DNA of 64,000 bases, from positions 1 to 64,000 of the forward strand of contig NZ_WJIC01000014.1 in the NCBI RefSeq assembly GCF_009649815.1, written 5' to 3'. The notes under the pieces are model-generated. The model was not told where the DNA came from, made no database searches, and saw only the letters and a list, made by a program, of their open reading frames with translations. The translations under genes were made by a program, and so were the position numbers. Below are positions 7,393 through 14,886 of the stretch, in pieces. The DNA comes from Nocardia sp. SYP-A9097. Its GTDB lineage: Bacteria; Actinomycetota; Actinomycetes; Mycobacteriales; Mycobacteriaceae. Every line of letters starts with the position of its first letter. Position 1 is the first letter of the stretch.

Positions 7393-8097
7393 ATGAGTTC
7401 ACCGCGAACAATTGACGCGACCCTTCCCACGACATCATTACGACCCCCACCCGACGATGCTATGAGCCTGGCGCAGGTTGCCTCCCGTGCTGAATGGTTG
7501 ATCGGCCGCGAGGAGGTATTGGCTCAGGACAGAGCAGCCGCCCGCGCGCGTGATGCGGACGAGGCGCGGCGTCAGCGGCTCCCAATGATCAAGCTGGACA
7601 AGGGATATGAATTCGAGGGGCCGGGCGGCAGGTCCACGTTGCTGGATCTGTTCGTCGGCCTGCGCCGGCTCCTGGTCTGCCACCTCCTGCTCGATCCCGC
7701 CGGTGCCAGGGAATGCGCGAGCTGTAGTGCTGCGGCCGAAGAGGTTTCGAGCGATCTGCTCAACCGCTTGCGGGACCGTGAAACCTCGTTCGTCGCGGTC
7801 TCGCACGCGCCGCTGACCGTGATCGAGAGATACCAGGCGCGCAGAGGATGGGCGTTTCCCTGGTACTCCTGCATCGGCAGCGACTTCAACTGCGACTTCC
7901 ATGGCACGCGAGACGATTCAGCGACGTCCAACAACCATCGCAGTGGTGCGCCGCGACAGGTAGGTACACAACCCGGCCAGCGCGTCTTCGAACGTGAAGG
8001 CGCCCGGCTGTTCCACGCCTACTCCATGTTCGCCCGGCGCTCCGAACCGCTTGGTAGTTGGTGCTATTGGCTCGATCTGACCGCTCGCGGCGGGTAG
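7393..8097 (+). CDS. DUF899 family thioredoxin-like protein
   Basis: This 234-aa protein matches DUF899: IGREEVLAQDRAAARA (around residues 37-52), a KLDKGYEFEGP strand, CASCSAAAEE in the position of the thioredoxin-like active site, SHAPLTVIERYQARRGW, GSDFNCDFH and the C-terminal HAYSMFARRSEPL with YWLDLT. The family has a thioredoxin-like fold, but its reaction is not established. An alternative start is an ATG at 7462. It lies 27 bp before the DUF1206 gene and probably shares its transcript. A frameshifted second copy lies inverted at 9525-10092. Confidence 0.88.
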   Translation: MSSPRTIDATLPTTSLRPPPDDAMSLAQVASRAEWLIGREEVLAQDRAAARARDADEARRQRLPMIKLDKGYEFEGPGGRSTLLDLFVGLRRLLVCHLLLDPAGARECASCSAAAEEVSSDLLNRLRDRETSFVAVSHAPLTVIERYQARRGWAFPWYSCIGSDFNCDFHGTRDDSATSNNHRSGAPRQVGTQPGQRVFEREGARLFHAYSMFARRSEPLGSWCYWLDLTARGG

Positions 8098-8124
8098 GCG
8101 CACCACCCACACAAAGAAGGAACC

Positions 8125-8988
8125 ATGCCCGGTACCAGCCCGTCCCGATCCCCGTCGGCCCATTCATCGCGGGTGCCATCGGACAACTCGTCCTCCACCG
8201 CGGGCCGGATCGCCCAGAACAGCGTCTTCGAGCGATTCGCCCGGGCAGGCTTCGTTGTGAGCGGCATCGTCCATCTGATCATCGGGTACATTGCCATCCG
8301 AATCGCGCTCGGTGGTGCGGGTGGGACCGCCGACCAATCAGGGGCCATGTCGGAGCTGGCCGGCAAACCCGGTGGCATCGTGGCCCTGTGGATCGGCGTC
8401 GTCGCATTTCTGATCATGGGCCTGTGGCGGCTTGCCGAGGCGGCACTGGGTAGCTCGTCCCAACCTGACGCCGACACCAAGAAATCCGAGGCGATCGATC
8501 GCCTCAAGGCGTTCTTCGTGGCAGTGGTCTATTTCGCATTCGCCTTGTCCGCGTTCGGATTTGCCCGCGGTCACGGCAAATCCAGTAGCGGTGCGAGTGT
8601 CGGGCTCAGCGCACGCCTGATGCAGACCACCGCGGGCACGGTCGGCCTCGTCGCGGGCGGGCTGATCATCATCGCGATCGGCGGCTATCACATCTACAAG
8701 GGAGGCAGCCAGCACTTCCTGAAAGATCTGAAGGGCACCACCGGTGAACTCGTGCGAGTGCTGGGCACAACGGGGTACATCGCGAAGGGTTCGGCGATGG
8801 CCGCAGTCGGGGTGCTGGTGATCCTGGCGGCGAGTGAATCGCAGCCGGACAAGGCCGCCGGACTCGACGGAGCCTTCAAAACCCTTGGGGCGCAACCGTA
8901 TGGCATGGTCCTGCTCGTCGTGGCGGGCCTGGGCATCATCACCTATGGCCTCTACAGCTTCGCCATGGCCCGATCCATCAAGATGTAG
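8125..8988 (+). CDS. DUF1206 membrane protein
   Basis: This 287-aa integral membrane protein fits DUF1206, which is built of three repeats of two helices. The repeats are visible as ARAGFVVSGIVHLIIGYIA, VVYFAFALSAFGFARG and LGTTGYIAKGSAMAAVGVLV, each followed by a second helix. The first 35 residues are Ser/Pro-rich and probably cytoplasmic. The function of the family is unknown; in this island it sits with other stress-linked membrane proteins. AAGGA precedes the ATG at 8125. Confidence 0.88.
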   Translation: MPGTSPSRSPSAHSSRVPSDNSSSTAGRIAQNSVFERFARAGFVVSGIVHLIIGYIAIRIALGGAGGTADQSGAMSELAGKPGGIVALWIGVVAFLIMGLWRLAEAALGSSSQPDADTKKSEAIDRLKAFFVAVVYFAFALSAFGFARGHGKSSSGASVGLSARLMQTTAGTVGLVAGGLIIIAIGGYHIYKGGSQHFLKDLKGTTGELVRVLGTTGYIAKGSAMAAVGVLVILAASESQPDKAAGLDGAFKTLGAQPYGMVLLVVAGLGIITYGLYSFAMARSIKM

Positions 8989-9007
8989 CAGAGACAGGAA
9001 ACAACGC

Positions 9008-9199
9008 ATGATCGTCATCACCGGAGCAACCGGAACCGTTGGGCGCGAAACGATCCAACTCCTGCTCGAAGCCGGACACAAAGTGAAAGCCATCAGCCGC
9101 GATCCTTCCGGCTCCGGCCTGCCCGACAGTGTCGAACTGGTCGTCGGTAATCCGTCCGCGCCTCGTATTTCGGTGAGCTGCTGCGCTGTGTGCGGTTGA
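9008..9199 (+). pseudogene. NmrA-like NAD(P)-binding protein, truncated
   Basis: The first 50 codons encode the start of an NmrA/SDR-type Rossmann protein: MIVITGATGTVGRETIQLL has the dinucleotide-binding GATGTVG motif, followed by HKVKAISRDPSG. After VELVVGN the similarity ends abruptly where phospholipase D sequence begins in another frame, and the reading frame stops at 9199. A functional member would have about 280 residues. It lies 19 bp after DUF1206 with ribosome-binding AGGAAACA, so it was once the last gene of that operon. It is now a deletion scar. Confidence 0.8.
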
Positions 9200-9450
9200 T
9201 GCGTGCGGGAGATCTGTTGTTGTTCACCGATTGGCGTGGCGATCCGGACCAGGCGATGAACACCGACGGCCATGAGATCTCAGTCCTGTTGTGCGAGGCG
9301 GCTATTCGCGGAGTGGTGGTGAAAGGTCTCATCTGACGTTCGCATGTGGACGCTTTTGCGTTCAGCGAGCAGGAGAACCGGCATCTGGGTGAATATATCG
9401 GGGCCGCGGGCAGTGAGTGCCTGCGCGATATGCGCGCTGAGCAGCCGGTC
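9163..9450 (+). pseudogene. Phospholipase D-like protein fragment with in-frame stop
   Basis: Read in the frame of 9163, the sequence YFGELLRCVRLMRAGDLLLF, FTDWRGDPDQAM, then VLLCEAAIRGVVVKGLI, stop, RSHVDAFAFSEQENRHLGE matches the N-terminal part of actinobacterial phospholipase D-type proteins. The stop at about 9334-9336 replaces a tryptophan expected in that position (TGG to TGA). Both ends are missing: it joins the NmrA fragment on the left and decays before the inverted DUF899 copy on the right. The HKD catalytic motifs are absent. It is a clear genomic scar. Confidence 0.75.
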
Positions 9451-9524
9451 GGCAATACTCACCACAGACCTCCGATTCTGCAGTCGATACCCCGACGGCG
9501 TGACGTTTGCGGGTGCTGGTGCCG

Positions 9525-10092
9525 TCACCCGGCGCGCACGGGCAGATCGAGCCGATAGCACCAGTTGCCAAGCGTTTCGGCCCGGAGAGCGAACATGGAG
9601 TAGCCGTGGAACAGGCGGCTGCCTTCACGTTCGAAGACGCTCCGATGGGAGGGCGTTTCACTGCGGTAGCTGTTATCGCGCGTGGCATGGAAGTCGTAGT
9701 GGAAGTCGCTCCCGGAACTGGAATACCAGGGAAACGCCCAACCTCTGCGAGCTTTGTACCGCTCGATCTCGGTCATCGGTGCGCGGGAGACCGCGACGAA
9801 CGAGGTGTCACGGCGCCGCAGGCGGGTGAGCAGATCGTCCGAAACTTCTTCGGCCGCAGCACTGCAACTCGCACATTCCTCCGCGCTGCCGGGATCGAGC
9901 AGGAAGTGGCAGACCAAGCCGGCGCAGGCCGAGGAACAGATCCAGCAATGTCACCGGGCCGTCGGGCCCGCCGAAGTCGTATCCCTTGTCCAGCTTGATC
10001 ATCGGGAGCTTGCGGCGTTGGGACTCGTGCGCATCACGTGTGCGGGTCGATGCTCTGTCCTGAACCAGGACTTCCTCGCGGCCGATGAGCAC
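9525..10092 (-). pseudogene. DUF899 family protein, second copy, frameshifted
   Basis: On the minus strand, KVLIGREEVLVQDRA through LDLFLGLRRL and, in another frame, VCHFLLDPGSAEECASCSA to the end match the DUF899 protein at 7393-8097 over its length. Beside the shift point the intact copy reads CGGCTCCTGG where this one reads CGGCTTGG, so two bases are missing near 9916. The N-terminal 37 residues are replaced by the leader of the csbD gene at 10115. The two DUF899 copies face each other, forming the inner part of an inverted duplication. Confidence 0.85.
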
Positions 10093-10114
10093 TTTCCACG
10101 AAAGGGCTTGTGAC

Positions 10115-10273
10115 ATGAGCGGACTGGACAAGGCGAAGAACAAAGCCGATGAGCTGGCGGGCCGGGCCAAGGAGAAGTCCGGCGAAATCACCGGGAACAA
10201 GACCAAGCAGAACGAGGGCAAGGCCGACCTGAAGGGTGCGGCCGAGAAGGTCAAGGACGCCTTCCGCAAGTGA
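10115..10273 (+). CDS. CsbD family stress protein, 52 aa
   Basis: MSGLDKAKNKADELAGRAKE, GNKTKQNEGKAD and EKVKDAFRK are the features of a short, highly charged CsbD protein. AAAGGG in the leader (shared with the 13797 copy up to TCCACGAAAGGGCTTGTGAC) supports the start. Upstream of that leader the sequence switches to the broken DUF899 gene, so the SigF-type promoter present at the other copies has been lost here. Expression may thus come from elsewhere or be gone. It converges on the broken sigma gene. Confidence 0.85.
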   Translation: MSGLDKAKNKADELAGRAKEKSGEITGNKTKQNEGKADLKGAAEKVKDAFRK

Positions 10274-10294
10274 GCTGACCTCGGCTGCACCAGC

Positions 10295-10332
10295 TCGGGC
10301 GGGTAGTCGCCCTCGGGAGATTACCCGCCCGA
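10295..10332. terminator. Hairpin terminator after csbD
   Basis: TCGGGCGGGTA (10295-10305) and TACCCGCCCGA (10322-10332) form a perfect 11-bp stem with a 16-base loop between the convergent csbD and sigma genes. Confidence 0.7.
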
Positions 10333-10368
10333 AACCCCTTACAGCCCAACAGATATCATTCGGATTGT

Positions 10369-11188
10369 TCAGTCGCGTAATGCCTGTTCGCGCAACGCCT
10401 TCAGTGTTCTGCTCAGGGTCCGCGAAATCTGCATCTGCGAGACGCCGAAGGATTCGGCGATCCGGATCTGCGGTTGGAACTCGAAGAACCGCATTATCAA
10501 CACCTGACGGTCTCGCTCGGGCAGCGCCTCGAGCAACGGTTTCACCGCCATGTAGTCCTCCACCGCGGCGAACTTCCGATTCTTCGGCGCCGAGGACATC
10601 CAGCAGCGACAGCGGCTGGTTCTCGCCGTCGCTGTCACTGCAGGCATCGATCGAGAAGCTCCGGTAGCCGTTGCGCGCGAGGACAGCCAGAGTGACCTCG
10701 ACCAGGTCGACGTCGAGTTCCTCGGCGATCTCCGAGGCTTTCGTTATCCGGCCCAACCGTTGAAACAATCGGTCGATCGCGAGGCCGATGATCAGCTGAA
10801 TCTCCTTGAGCCGTCGAGGTACTCGCACCGCCCAGGTGTAGTCACGGAAATGCCGGCGCACCTCGCCCATGATCGTCGGGATGGCGAAGGACAGGAACGG
10901 TGCGCCGTGCCCCAGGTCGAAGCGGTCGACGGCGATGACCACCCCCACTCGCGCGGTCTGCAGCAGATCCTCGAAGTTCTCGCCCCGGCCGCTGTACTTG
11001 CGTGCGATGTTCTCTGCCAGCGGCAGACATCGCCCGATCAGCTCCTCCCGCAAGGGTTTTCGGCGCGAGTCCGCTGCGTCCAGCACCACGAGCCGGGCGA
11101 AGAACGGTTCGAGATTGTCATAGCTGTCGGCGCCACGGCGCCGGCGAGGCGTTGTTGTCGGGGAATCAAGTGTCGCCCGATTGCTCAT
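10369..11188 (-). pseudogene. SigB/SigF-family sigma factor, second copy, frameshifted
   Basis: From the ATG at 11188 the protein follows the intact sigma factor: ADSYDNLEPFFARL, region 2 (FEDLLQTARVGVVIAVDRFD, PTIMGEVRRHFRDY), region 3 (PRRLKEIQLIIGLAI) to LLDVLGAEESE. There the frame shifts at about 10570-10580, by one extra base relative to the 5273 copy. Region 4 continues in another frame (AVEDYMAVKPLLEALPERDR, MRFFEFQPQIRIAESFGVSQ) to the stop at 10369. Without region 4 the product could not read -35 elements. A sequencing error remains possible, since both halves are well conserved. GAGG precedes the start. Confidence 0.8.
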
Positions 11189-11288
11189 CGGTGCCGCCTC
11201 GGATCCACATGAATCGATGGCAGCCGAACACCCGCACATCTGTGCTGTACGCGGTGGTGACACATCGATCGAGTTGGCGGCGATCCAC
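11166..11288 (-). CDS. Small ORF upstream of and overlapping the second sigma gene (40 aa)
   Basis: A GTG at 11288, five bases after GAAGG, opens 40 codons (VDRRQLDRCVTTAYSTDVRV, then FGCHRFMWIRGGTDEQ) that end at 11166, inside the sigma gene. The start is 33 bp from the -10 element of the GTAG-box promoter, the same distance as in other genes of this group. The intact sigma gene also has an overlapping upstream ORF, although the two peptides are not clearly similar. It may be a leader peptide. The evidence is positional only. Confidence 0.35.
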   Translation of the reverse strand: MDRRQLDRCVTTAYSTDVRVFGCHRFMWIRGGTDEQSGDT

Positions 11289-11320
11289 GAGCACCTTCGC
11301 CCGGATCGGCTGCGGCTTCC

Positions 11321-11363
11321 AGTAGACGCCGCCGGAAACCTGGCGTCTACACTGTAGGTCTAC
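11321..11363 (-). promoter_or_regulatory. GTAG-box promoter, copy 3
   Basis: On the minus strand: GTAGACCTAC (11354-11363), 4 bp, TAGACG in place of TTGACA (11344-11349), 17 bp, TCTACT (11321-11326). The -35 is the weakest of the group, but the geometry is exact. It points at the small ORF and the frameshifted sigma gene. Confidence 0.6.
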
Positions 11364-11435
11364 ACTAATACATGTAGTGGTTCATCCGAGCACCCGCCAA
11401 CGCACAAGCGTGCCCAGCGGGAGCGATGCGCGGCC

Positions 11436-11460
11436 GCATCGGGGTGATGGCGCCGGGTAG
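11436..11460 (+). promoter_or_regulatory. Possible SigF-type promoter
   Basis: GCAT (11436-11439), 15 bp, GGGTAG (11455-11460) fits the loose GNNT-N15-GGGTA pattern and lies 33 bp before the small ORF at 11493. The -35 is weak. Confidence 0.3.
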
Positions 11461-11492
11461 TTCGCCGGCGGATCCAGTAGCTAGGAGACCGA

Positions 11493-11651
11493 ATGACCCG
11501 AAACCCATTCCGCAATCCCGCCCGCCCTACCGATCAGCCCCTCCTGTGGCCCGACCCCAGCCCGCTGAGCACTTGGTGGGACACCGTCATGGAATTCCCC
11601 CACCGTGATGCTCAGCCAAAACCTCGAACCACCGACCCGCACGAGCCGTGA
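11493..11651 (+). CDS. Small hypothetical protein, 52 aa
   Basis: The ATG at 11493 follows GGAGACCG, a good ribosome binding site, and opens 52 codons: MTRNPFRNPARPTDQPLLW, then LSTWWDTVMEFPHRDAQ. The composition is Pro-rich with several tryptophans and is not hydrophobic enough for a membrane helix. A weak SigF-type promoter lies upstream. I do not recognise it. Its placement among stress genes and its ribosome binding site make it more likely real than chance. Confidence 0.45.
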   Translation: MTRNPFRNPARPTDQPLLWPDPSPLSTWWDTVMEFPHRDAQPKPRTTDPHEP

Positions 11652-11700
11652 AATCGGCTGGTAGCCACTGAAAACCGCGCTCACGCCGATATGAACCAAC

Positions 11701-11743
11701 GTAGACCTACGGTGTTGACATCGAGTTGGCGGAAGCGTGTACT
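11701..11743 (+). promoter_or_regulatory. GTAG-box promoter, copy 4
   Basis: GTAGACCTAC (11701-11710), 4 bp, TTGACA (11715-11720), 17 bp, TGTACT (11738-11743). The start codon of the membrane protein at 11778 is 35 bp downstream. Confidence 0.75.
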
Positions 11744-11777
11744 GAGAACAGCAATCTGCTCCACCAAAGGGTCCTTC

Positions 11778-12077
11778 ATGATCACCGTTATAGGTGTATT
11801 CGTACTCATCGCCGCCGTCATCGCCGGACTTGCGGCAATCTTTTCCACCGGCGGTGATCCGCACTCGTTGACCGGCGACTTCACCGTATTGCGTTACCAC
11901 GTCACCGACACCGCCAGCCTCGCCTTGCTATGGGGCGCGGTTGTCGGTCTCATCGCGCTGGTCCTACTGGGCCGACTGCTGGTCGATGCCAAGCGGATCG
12001 AACGTCGCAGGCTGCAAGAAGCGCACGGTCCGGCAGCACCGCCGAGCCCGCCGATCATCGCGGGAGTATCGAAATAG
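11778..12077 (+). CDS. Small two-helix membrane protein, family member
   Basis: This 99-aa protein shares the plan of the family members at 19284 and 21877: helix 1 (MITVIGVFVLIAAVIAGLAA), a loop with GGDPHSLTGDFTVLRYHVTD, helix 2 (LALLWGAVVGLIALVLLGRL) and a basic tail with AKRIERRRLQEA. The tail is shorter than in the other copies. AAAGGG lies six bases before the ATG, and a GTAG-box promoter is just upstream. It is followed 91 bp later by the AI-2E transporter gene, which may be on the same transcript. The function is unknown. Confidence 0.75.
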   Translation: MITVIGVFVLIAAVIAGLAAIFSTGGDPHSLTGDFTVLRYHVTDTASLALLWGAVVGLIALVLLGRLLVDAKRIERRRLQEAHGPAAPPSPPIIAGVSK

Positions 12078-12168
12078 ACAGGACGCCAAGCCTTCTCGCG
12101 AGGCAGCGGCAGAACCTATCGCCTCCGTGCTCATCGCCCGGTCCGAATCACCACAACGGAGCCACAGC

Positions 12169-13383
12169 ATGAGCGGAGACCGCGCAATCGAACCGGCGGA
12201 CGAGCACATGGTCGACGCGGCGGAAGCGGGCCACAGCGACACGGTCGCGCAGCCGCACACCGCCGACGAGGGCGGGCAGATGATCGCGGCGGAAGCGGCG
12301 GCGGCCCGGGCCAGCACGCAGGAGAATCCGCTCGGCAAACCTGGACGGCGATTCGATCGGCGTTCGCCGTTCATGATCGGCATGGCCGGTGCGGCCGGAG
12401 TCGCAGTGACCTTCGGCGCGATCCAGGCGGTGCTCGCCGTGAGTCAGGTGCTGGTGCTCATCACCATCGCACTGTTCCTGGCGATCGGACTGGAACCCGC
12501 TGTGACCTGGCTGGTTCGGCCGTGGTTTCCGCGATGGGCCGCAGTGACCGCCGTGTCCGTGGTGTCCGTGGTGGCCCTCGGCCTGTTCGCCGGATTTCTC
12601 GCAGCCGCGATACCACCGCTGGTGACACAGGGCGGTGCACTGGTCCACAACGCTCCGGGCTACGTCAACCACCTCTCGCAGCGATACCCACTGATCGGCA
12701 CGCTCAACACCCGATTTCATCTACAGGACCGGCTCCAACAGGGACTCGGATCCGATCCCGCCGGCCTGATCGGCGGTGTCCTCGGCGCCGGTCGCCTGGT
12801 GTTCAGCATTGTCAGCGAGACAGTGATCGTCGCGGTGCTGACCTGCTATTTCATGGCCGACTTCCCTCAGGTGCGGGCCTATTTCTACCGGCTCTTCCCA
12901 CGCTCCCGGCGACCGCGCGCGATCCTGATCGGCGACGAGATCTTCGTCAAGGTAGGCGGCTACATCCTGGGAAATCTGGTCATCTCCCTCATCACCGCGG
13001 TACTGACCTTCGTGTGGCTGTCGATCTTCGAGGTGCCGTACCCACTGCTGCTTGCCGTGCTGGTCGCCATCTTGGACCTGCTCCCCGTGGTGGGATCCAG
13101 CGTCGCCGGAATCATTGTGGCACTGGTCGCGCTGACGGTATCCCTACCGATAGCCGTCGCCACCGTCAGCTTTTTCATCGTGCTGCGCTTGGTCGAGGAC
13201 TACCTGCTCGTACCCCGAATCATCGGCAGGACAGTCCAAGTGCCCGCAATAGTGACCGTGGTGTCGGTCCTGCTCGGCGGCGCGCTGCTGGGCATTGTCG
13301 GAGCGCTGCTGGCCATCCCGGTCGCCGCCGCGCTATTGCTGATCATCCGGGAAACGGTGTTGCCATCCCTGGACGAACGGTAG
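12169..13383 (+). CDS. AI-2E family membrane transporter
   Basis: This 404-aa protein belongs to the AI-2E transporter (PerM/TqsA-like) family. After about 70 acidic N-terminal residues it has the family's helix pairs (VLVLITIALFLAIGLEPAV), a central extracytoplasmic stretch with HLSQRYPLIG, and the conserved C-terminal helices with PYPLLLAVLVAILDLLP and VEDYLLVPRIIGRTVQVPA. Members export signalling molecules or sodium/other solutes; the substrate cannot be inferred here. The start at 12169 has GGAG upstream. Association with stress membrane proteins suggests envelope or osmotic stress. Confidence 0.88.
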   Translation: MSGDRAIEPADEHMVDAAEAGHSDTVAQPHTADEGGQMIAAEAAAARASTQENPLGKPGRRFDRRSPFMIGMAGAAGVAVTFGAIQAVLAVSQVLVLITIALFLAIGLEPAVTWLVRPWFPRWAAVTAVSVVSVVALGLFAGFLAAAIPPLVTQGGALVHNAPGYVNHLSQRYPLIGTLNTRFHLQDRLQQGLGSDPAGLIGGVLGAGRLVFSIVSETVIVAVLTCYFMADFPQVRAYFYRLFPRSRRPRAILIGDEIFVKVGGYILGNLVISLITAVLTFVWLSIFEVPYPLLLAVLVAILDLLPVVGSSVAGIIVALVALTVSLPIAVATVSFFIVLRLVEDYLLVPRIIGRTVQVPAIVTVVSVLLGGALLGIVGALLAIPVAAALLLIIRETVLPSLDER

Positions 13384-13423
13384 ACAGGCGCCGCTATGGA
13401 TCACTCCCGCTGGCACCGAGGAA

Positions 13424-13576
13424 ATGCTGCTGGAGTTGCTTCCGGTCTTCGGTCTGCTGTCGTTCACCCCCGTATTGCCGATCACGGGTGTCGTACTGGT
13501 CATCTTGTTGTTGATGACGCTGGTCGCGGTGCACTCATCGTGGCGGTCCATTGTGCGTGGGGGCTGGGAACAGTGA
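13424..13576 (+). CDS. Possible small membrane protein, 50 aa
   Basis: The ATG at 13424, shortly after GAGGAA, opens 50 codons with a hydrophobic helix: MLLELLPVFGLLSFTPVLP, then GVVLVILLLMTLVAVHSSW and a basic end. It lies 40 bp after the AI-2E gene on the same strand and may be co-transcribed. The ribosome binding site is too close to be ideal. I do not recognise the protein. Confidence 0.4.
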   Translation: MLLELLPVFGLLSFTPVLPITGVVLVILLLMTLVAVHSSWRSIVRGGWEQ

Positions 13577-13712
13577 GTGTTGTTGTGCTCGTTCCGATTC
13601 AGGGTGCGGCCCGCGTCATCGCGTTCGGGTTCATTCCCATCTTCCGCACCGATATCCGCTGCTGAGAGTGCCAATCGTCACCCAGAGGCACCCGCCTCAC
13701 ACCACAGCACCT

Positions 13713-13736
13713 GTTTGACATGGACGGTTGGGGCAA
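13713..13736 (+). promoter_or_regulatory. SigF-type promoter of csbD
   Basis: GTTT (13713-13716), 14 bp, GGGCAA (13731-13736), 60 bp before the csbD start. The core GTTTGACAT is shared with the promoter of the minimal csbD at 6339-6362. Confidence 0.55.
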
Positions 13737-13796
13737 TTCGTAGAAAGGACCGGCTGGATTCGACGAGCCGGGCACCTCCACGAAAGGGCTTGTGAC

Positions 13797-13970
13797 ATGA
13801 GCGCATTGGATAAGGCAAAGAACAAGGCTGACGAACTCGCGGGCCGGGTCAAGGAGACGACCGGTAAAGCCACCGGCGACGAGAGCCAGGAGAACGAGGG
13901 CAAGGCCGACCGGGCCAAGGCCGACCTCAAAGACACGGGAGAGAAGGTCAAGGACGCATTCCGCAAGTAA
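13797..13970 (+). CDS. CsbD family stress protein, 57 aa
   Basis: This is the fullest CsbD copy in the window: MSALDKAKNKADELAGRVKE, GDESQENEGKADRAK, then EKVKDAFRK. It is rich in Lys, Glu, Asp and Ala and is predicted to be a soluble helical hairpin protein. The leader contains AAAGGG and the start matches the other copies. A SigF-type promoter lies upstream and a strong hairpin downstream, so it appears to be a single-gene transcript. The biochemical role of the family is unknown; in Bacillus it belongs to the general stress regulon. Confidence 0.88.
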   Translation: MSALDKAKNKADELAGRVKETTGKATGDESQENEGKADRAKADLKDTGEKVKDAFRK

Positions 13971-13991
13971 CCTGACGTCGTCGACGTCGGC

Positions 13992-14029
13992 TCGAGCGGG
14001 TAGTCACCTTCAGGAGGCCACCCGCTCGA
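13992..14029 (+). terminator. Hairpin terminator after csbD
   Basis: TCGAGCGGGT (13992-14001) and ACCCGCTCGA (14020-14029) form a perfect 10-bp stem with an 18-base loop, 22 bp after the csbD stop codon. Confidence 0.7.
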
Positions 14030-14299
14030 AACCTGCACAGCCCAACAGGTGTCGTTCAAGTTCTGGTCGAAACCACCAGATCAGAGGCGTCGACCCTGTG
14101 CACACCAGCAACCACACCGTCAACCGGACTCACCGGCACAGTCCTGCTGACCATCTGCCTACAGGTCGGGATCACTGAACGATTGGCGTTCTATCCACTA
14201 CCGACCTGGACAGCAGTGACCGGCGCGGCAATCGTGCTCGCGCCTGTCCGAGAGGCACTGCGGCAACGAAACCAAACACCTACCAAAACGTTCCCGAAT
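14030..14299 (+). other. Gene-free stretch with a coding-like relic
   Basis: One plus-strand frame gives a hydrophobic, gene-like passage (LTGTVLLTICLQVGITERLA, then VTGAAIVLAPVREALRQRN) running up to the GTAG box at 14300, but it has no start codon or ribosome binding site. It looks like the 3' part of a lost small membrane-protein gene. No other feature was seen. Confidence 0.35.
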
Positions 14300-14342
14300 G
14301 TAGATCTACATTGTTGACACCGTGTTCGGGGCAGCGTGTACT
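14300..14342 (+). promoter_or_regulatory. GTAG-box promoter, copy 5
   Basis: A perfect 12-bp palindrome TGTAGATCTACA (14299-14310), TTGACA (14314-14319), 17 bp, TGTACT (14337-14342). The iron permease start is 80 bp downstream. Confidence 0.75.
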
Positions 14343-14421
14343 CGAAGGATCAGCGGGTCGACGCCTGGACGCTGCGTGTACCGGGCTCGAGCCGCCACAC
14401 TCGTGTGAGAAAGACTGTCAG

Positions 14422-14844
14422 ATGCACACCACCGCACAACAATCCGACAGCGGATCCACGACGATGACGTCGGACGGGCGGGGCAGATTGACGATCTTCG
14501 ATCGCTTCGCGACCGCCACCAGCATCCAGGCATCCAAGGCCGGATTCTTCGTGGCCTGCGTGCTGATGGTGCTGCTGTGGGTGCCCACCTTCCTGATCAT
14601 GCCGAGCATCGACACCTGGCAACTGGTGATCAACACCGCGACCACGATCATCACTTTCCTGCTCGTCGCGCTGCTGCAGAACACCCAATCCCGCGCCGAC
14701 AAGGCCGTGCAGCAAAAGCTCAACGCCATCGCCGACGCCCTCGCCGACTTCATGGGCGTACTCAGCGCCGACCACCCCGAACTGAACCGGCACCGCCAGG
14801 AACTCGCCGACGCCGTCGGCCTCGAAAAACGCGAATCATCCTGA
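14422..14844 (+). CDS. Low-affinity iron permease family protein
   Basis: This 140-aa membrane protein matches the low-affinity iron permease family (named after yeast Fet4): FDRFATATSIQASKAGFFVA, helix VLMVLLWVPTFLIMPSIDTW, helix LVINTATTIITFLLVALLQN followed by the conserved TQSRADKAVQQKLNAIADAL. Iron transport by bacterial members is assumed from the family name and is not well proven. It has a GTAG-box promoter. The start at 14422 has only a weak AGA-rich site upstream; a second ATG lies 42 bases later. The methyltransferase gene follows after 42 bp. Confidence 0.85.
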   Translation: MHTTAQQSDSGSTTMTSDGRGRLTIFDRFATATSIQASKAGFFVACVLMVLLWVPTFLIMPSIDTWQLVINTATTIITFLLVALLQNTQSRADKAVQQKLNAIADALADFMGVLSADHPELNRHRQELADAVGLEKRESS

Positions 14845-14886
14845 CCGTCACCGCCGGCGAACAAACAAATTACCCACGAAGACCTG

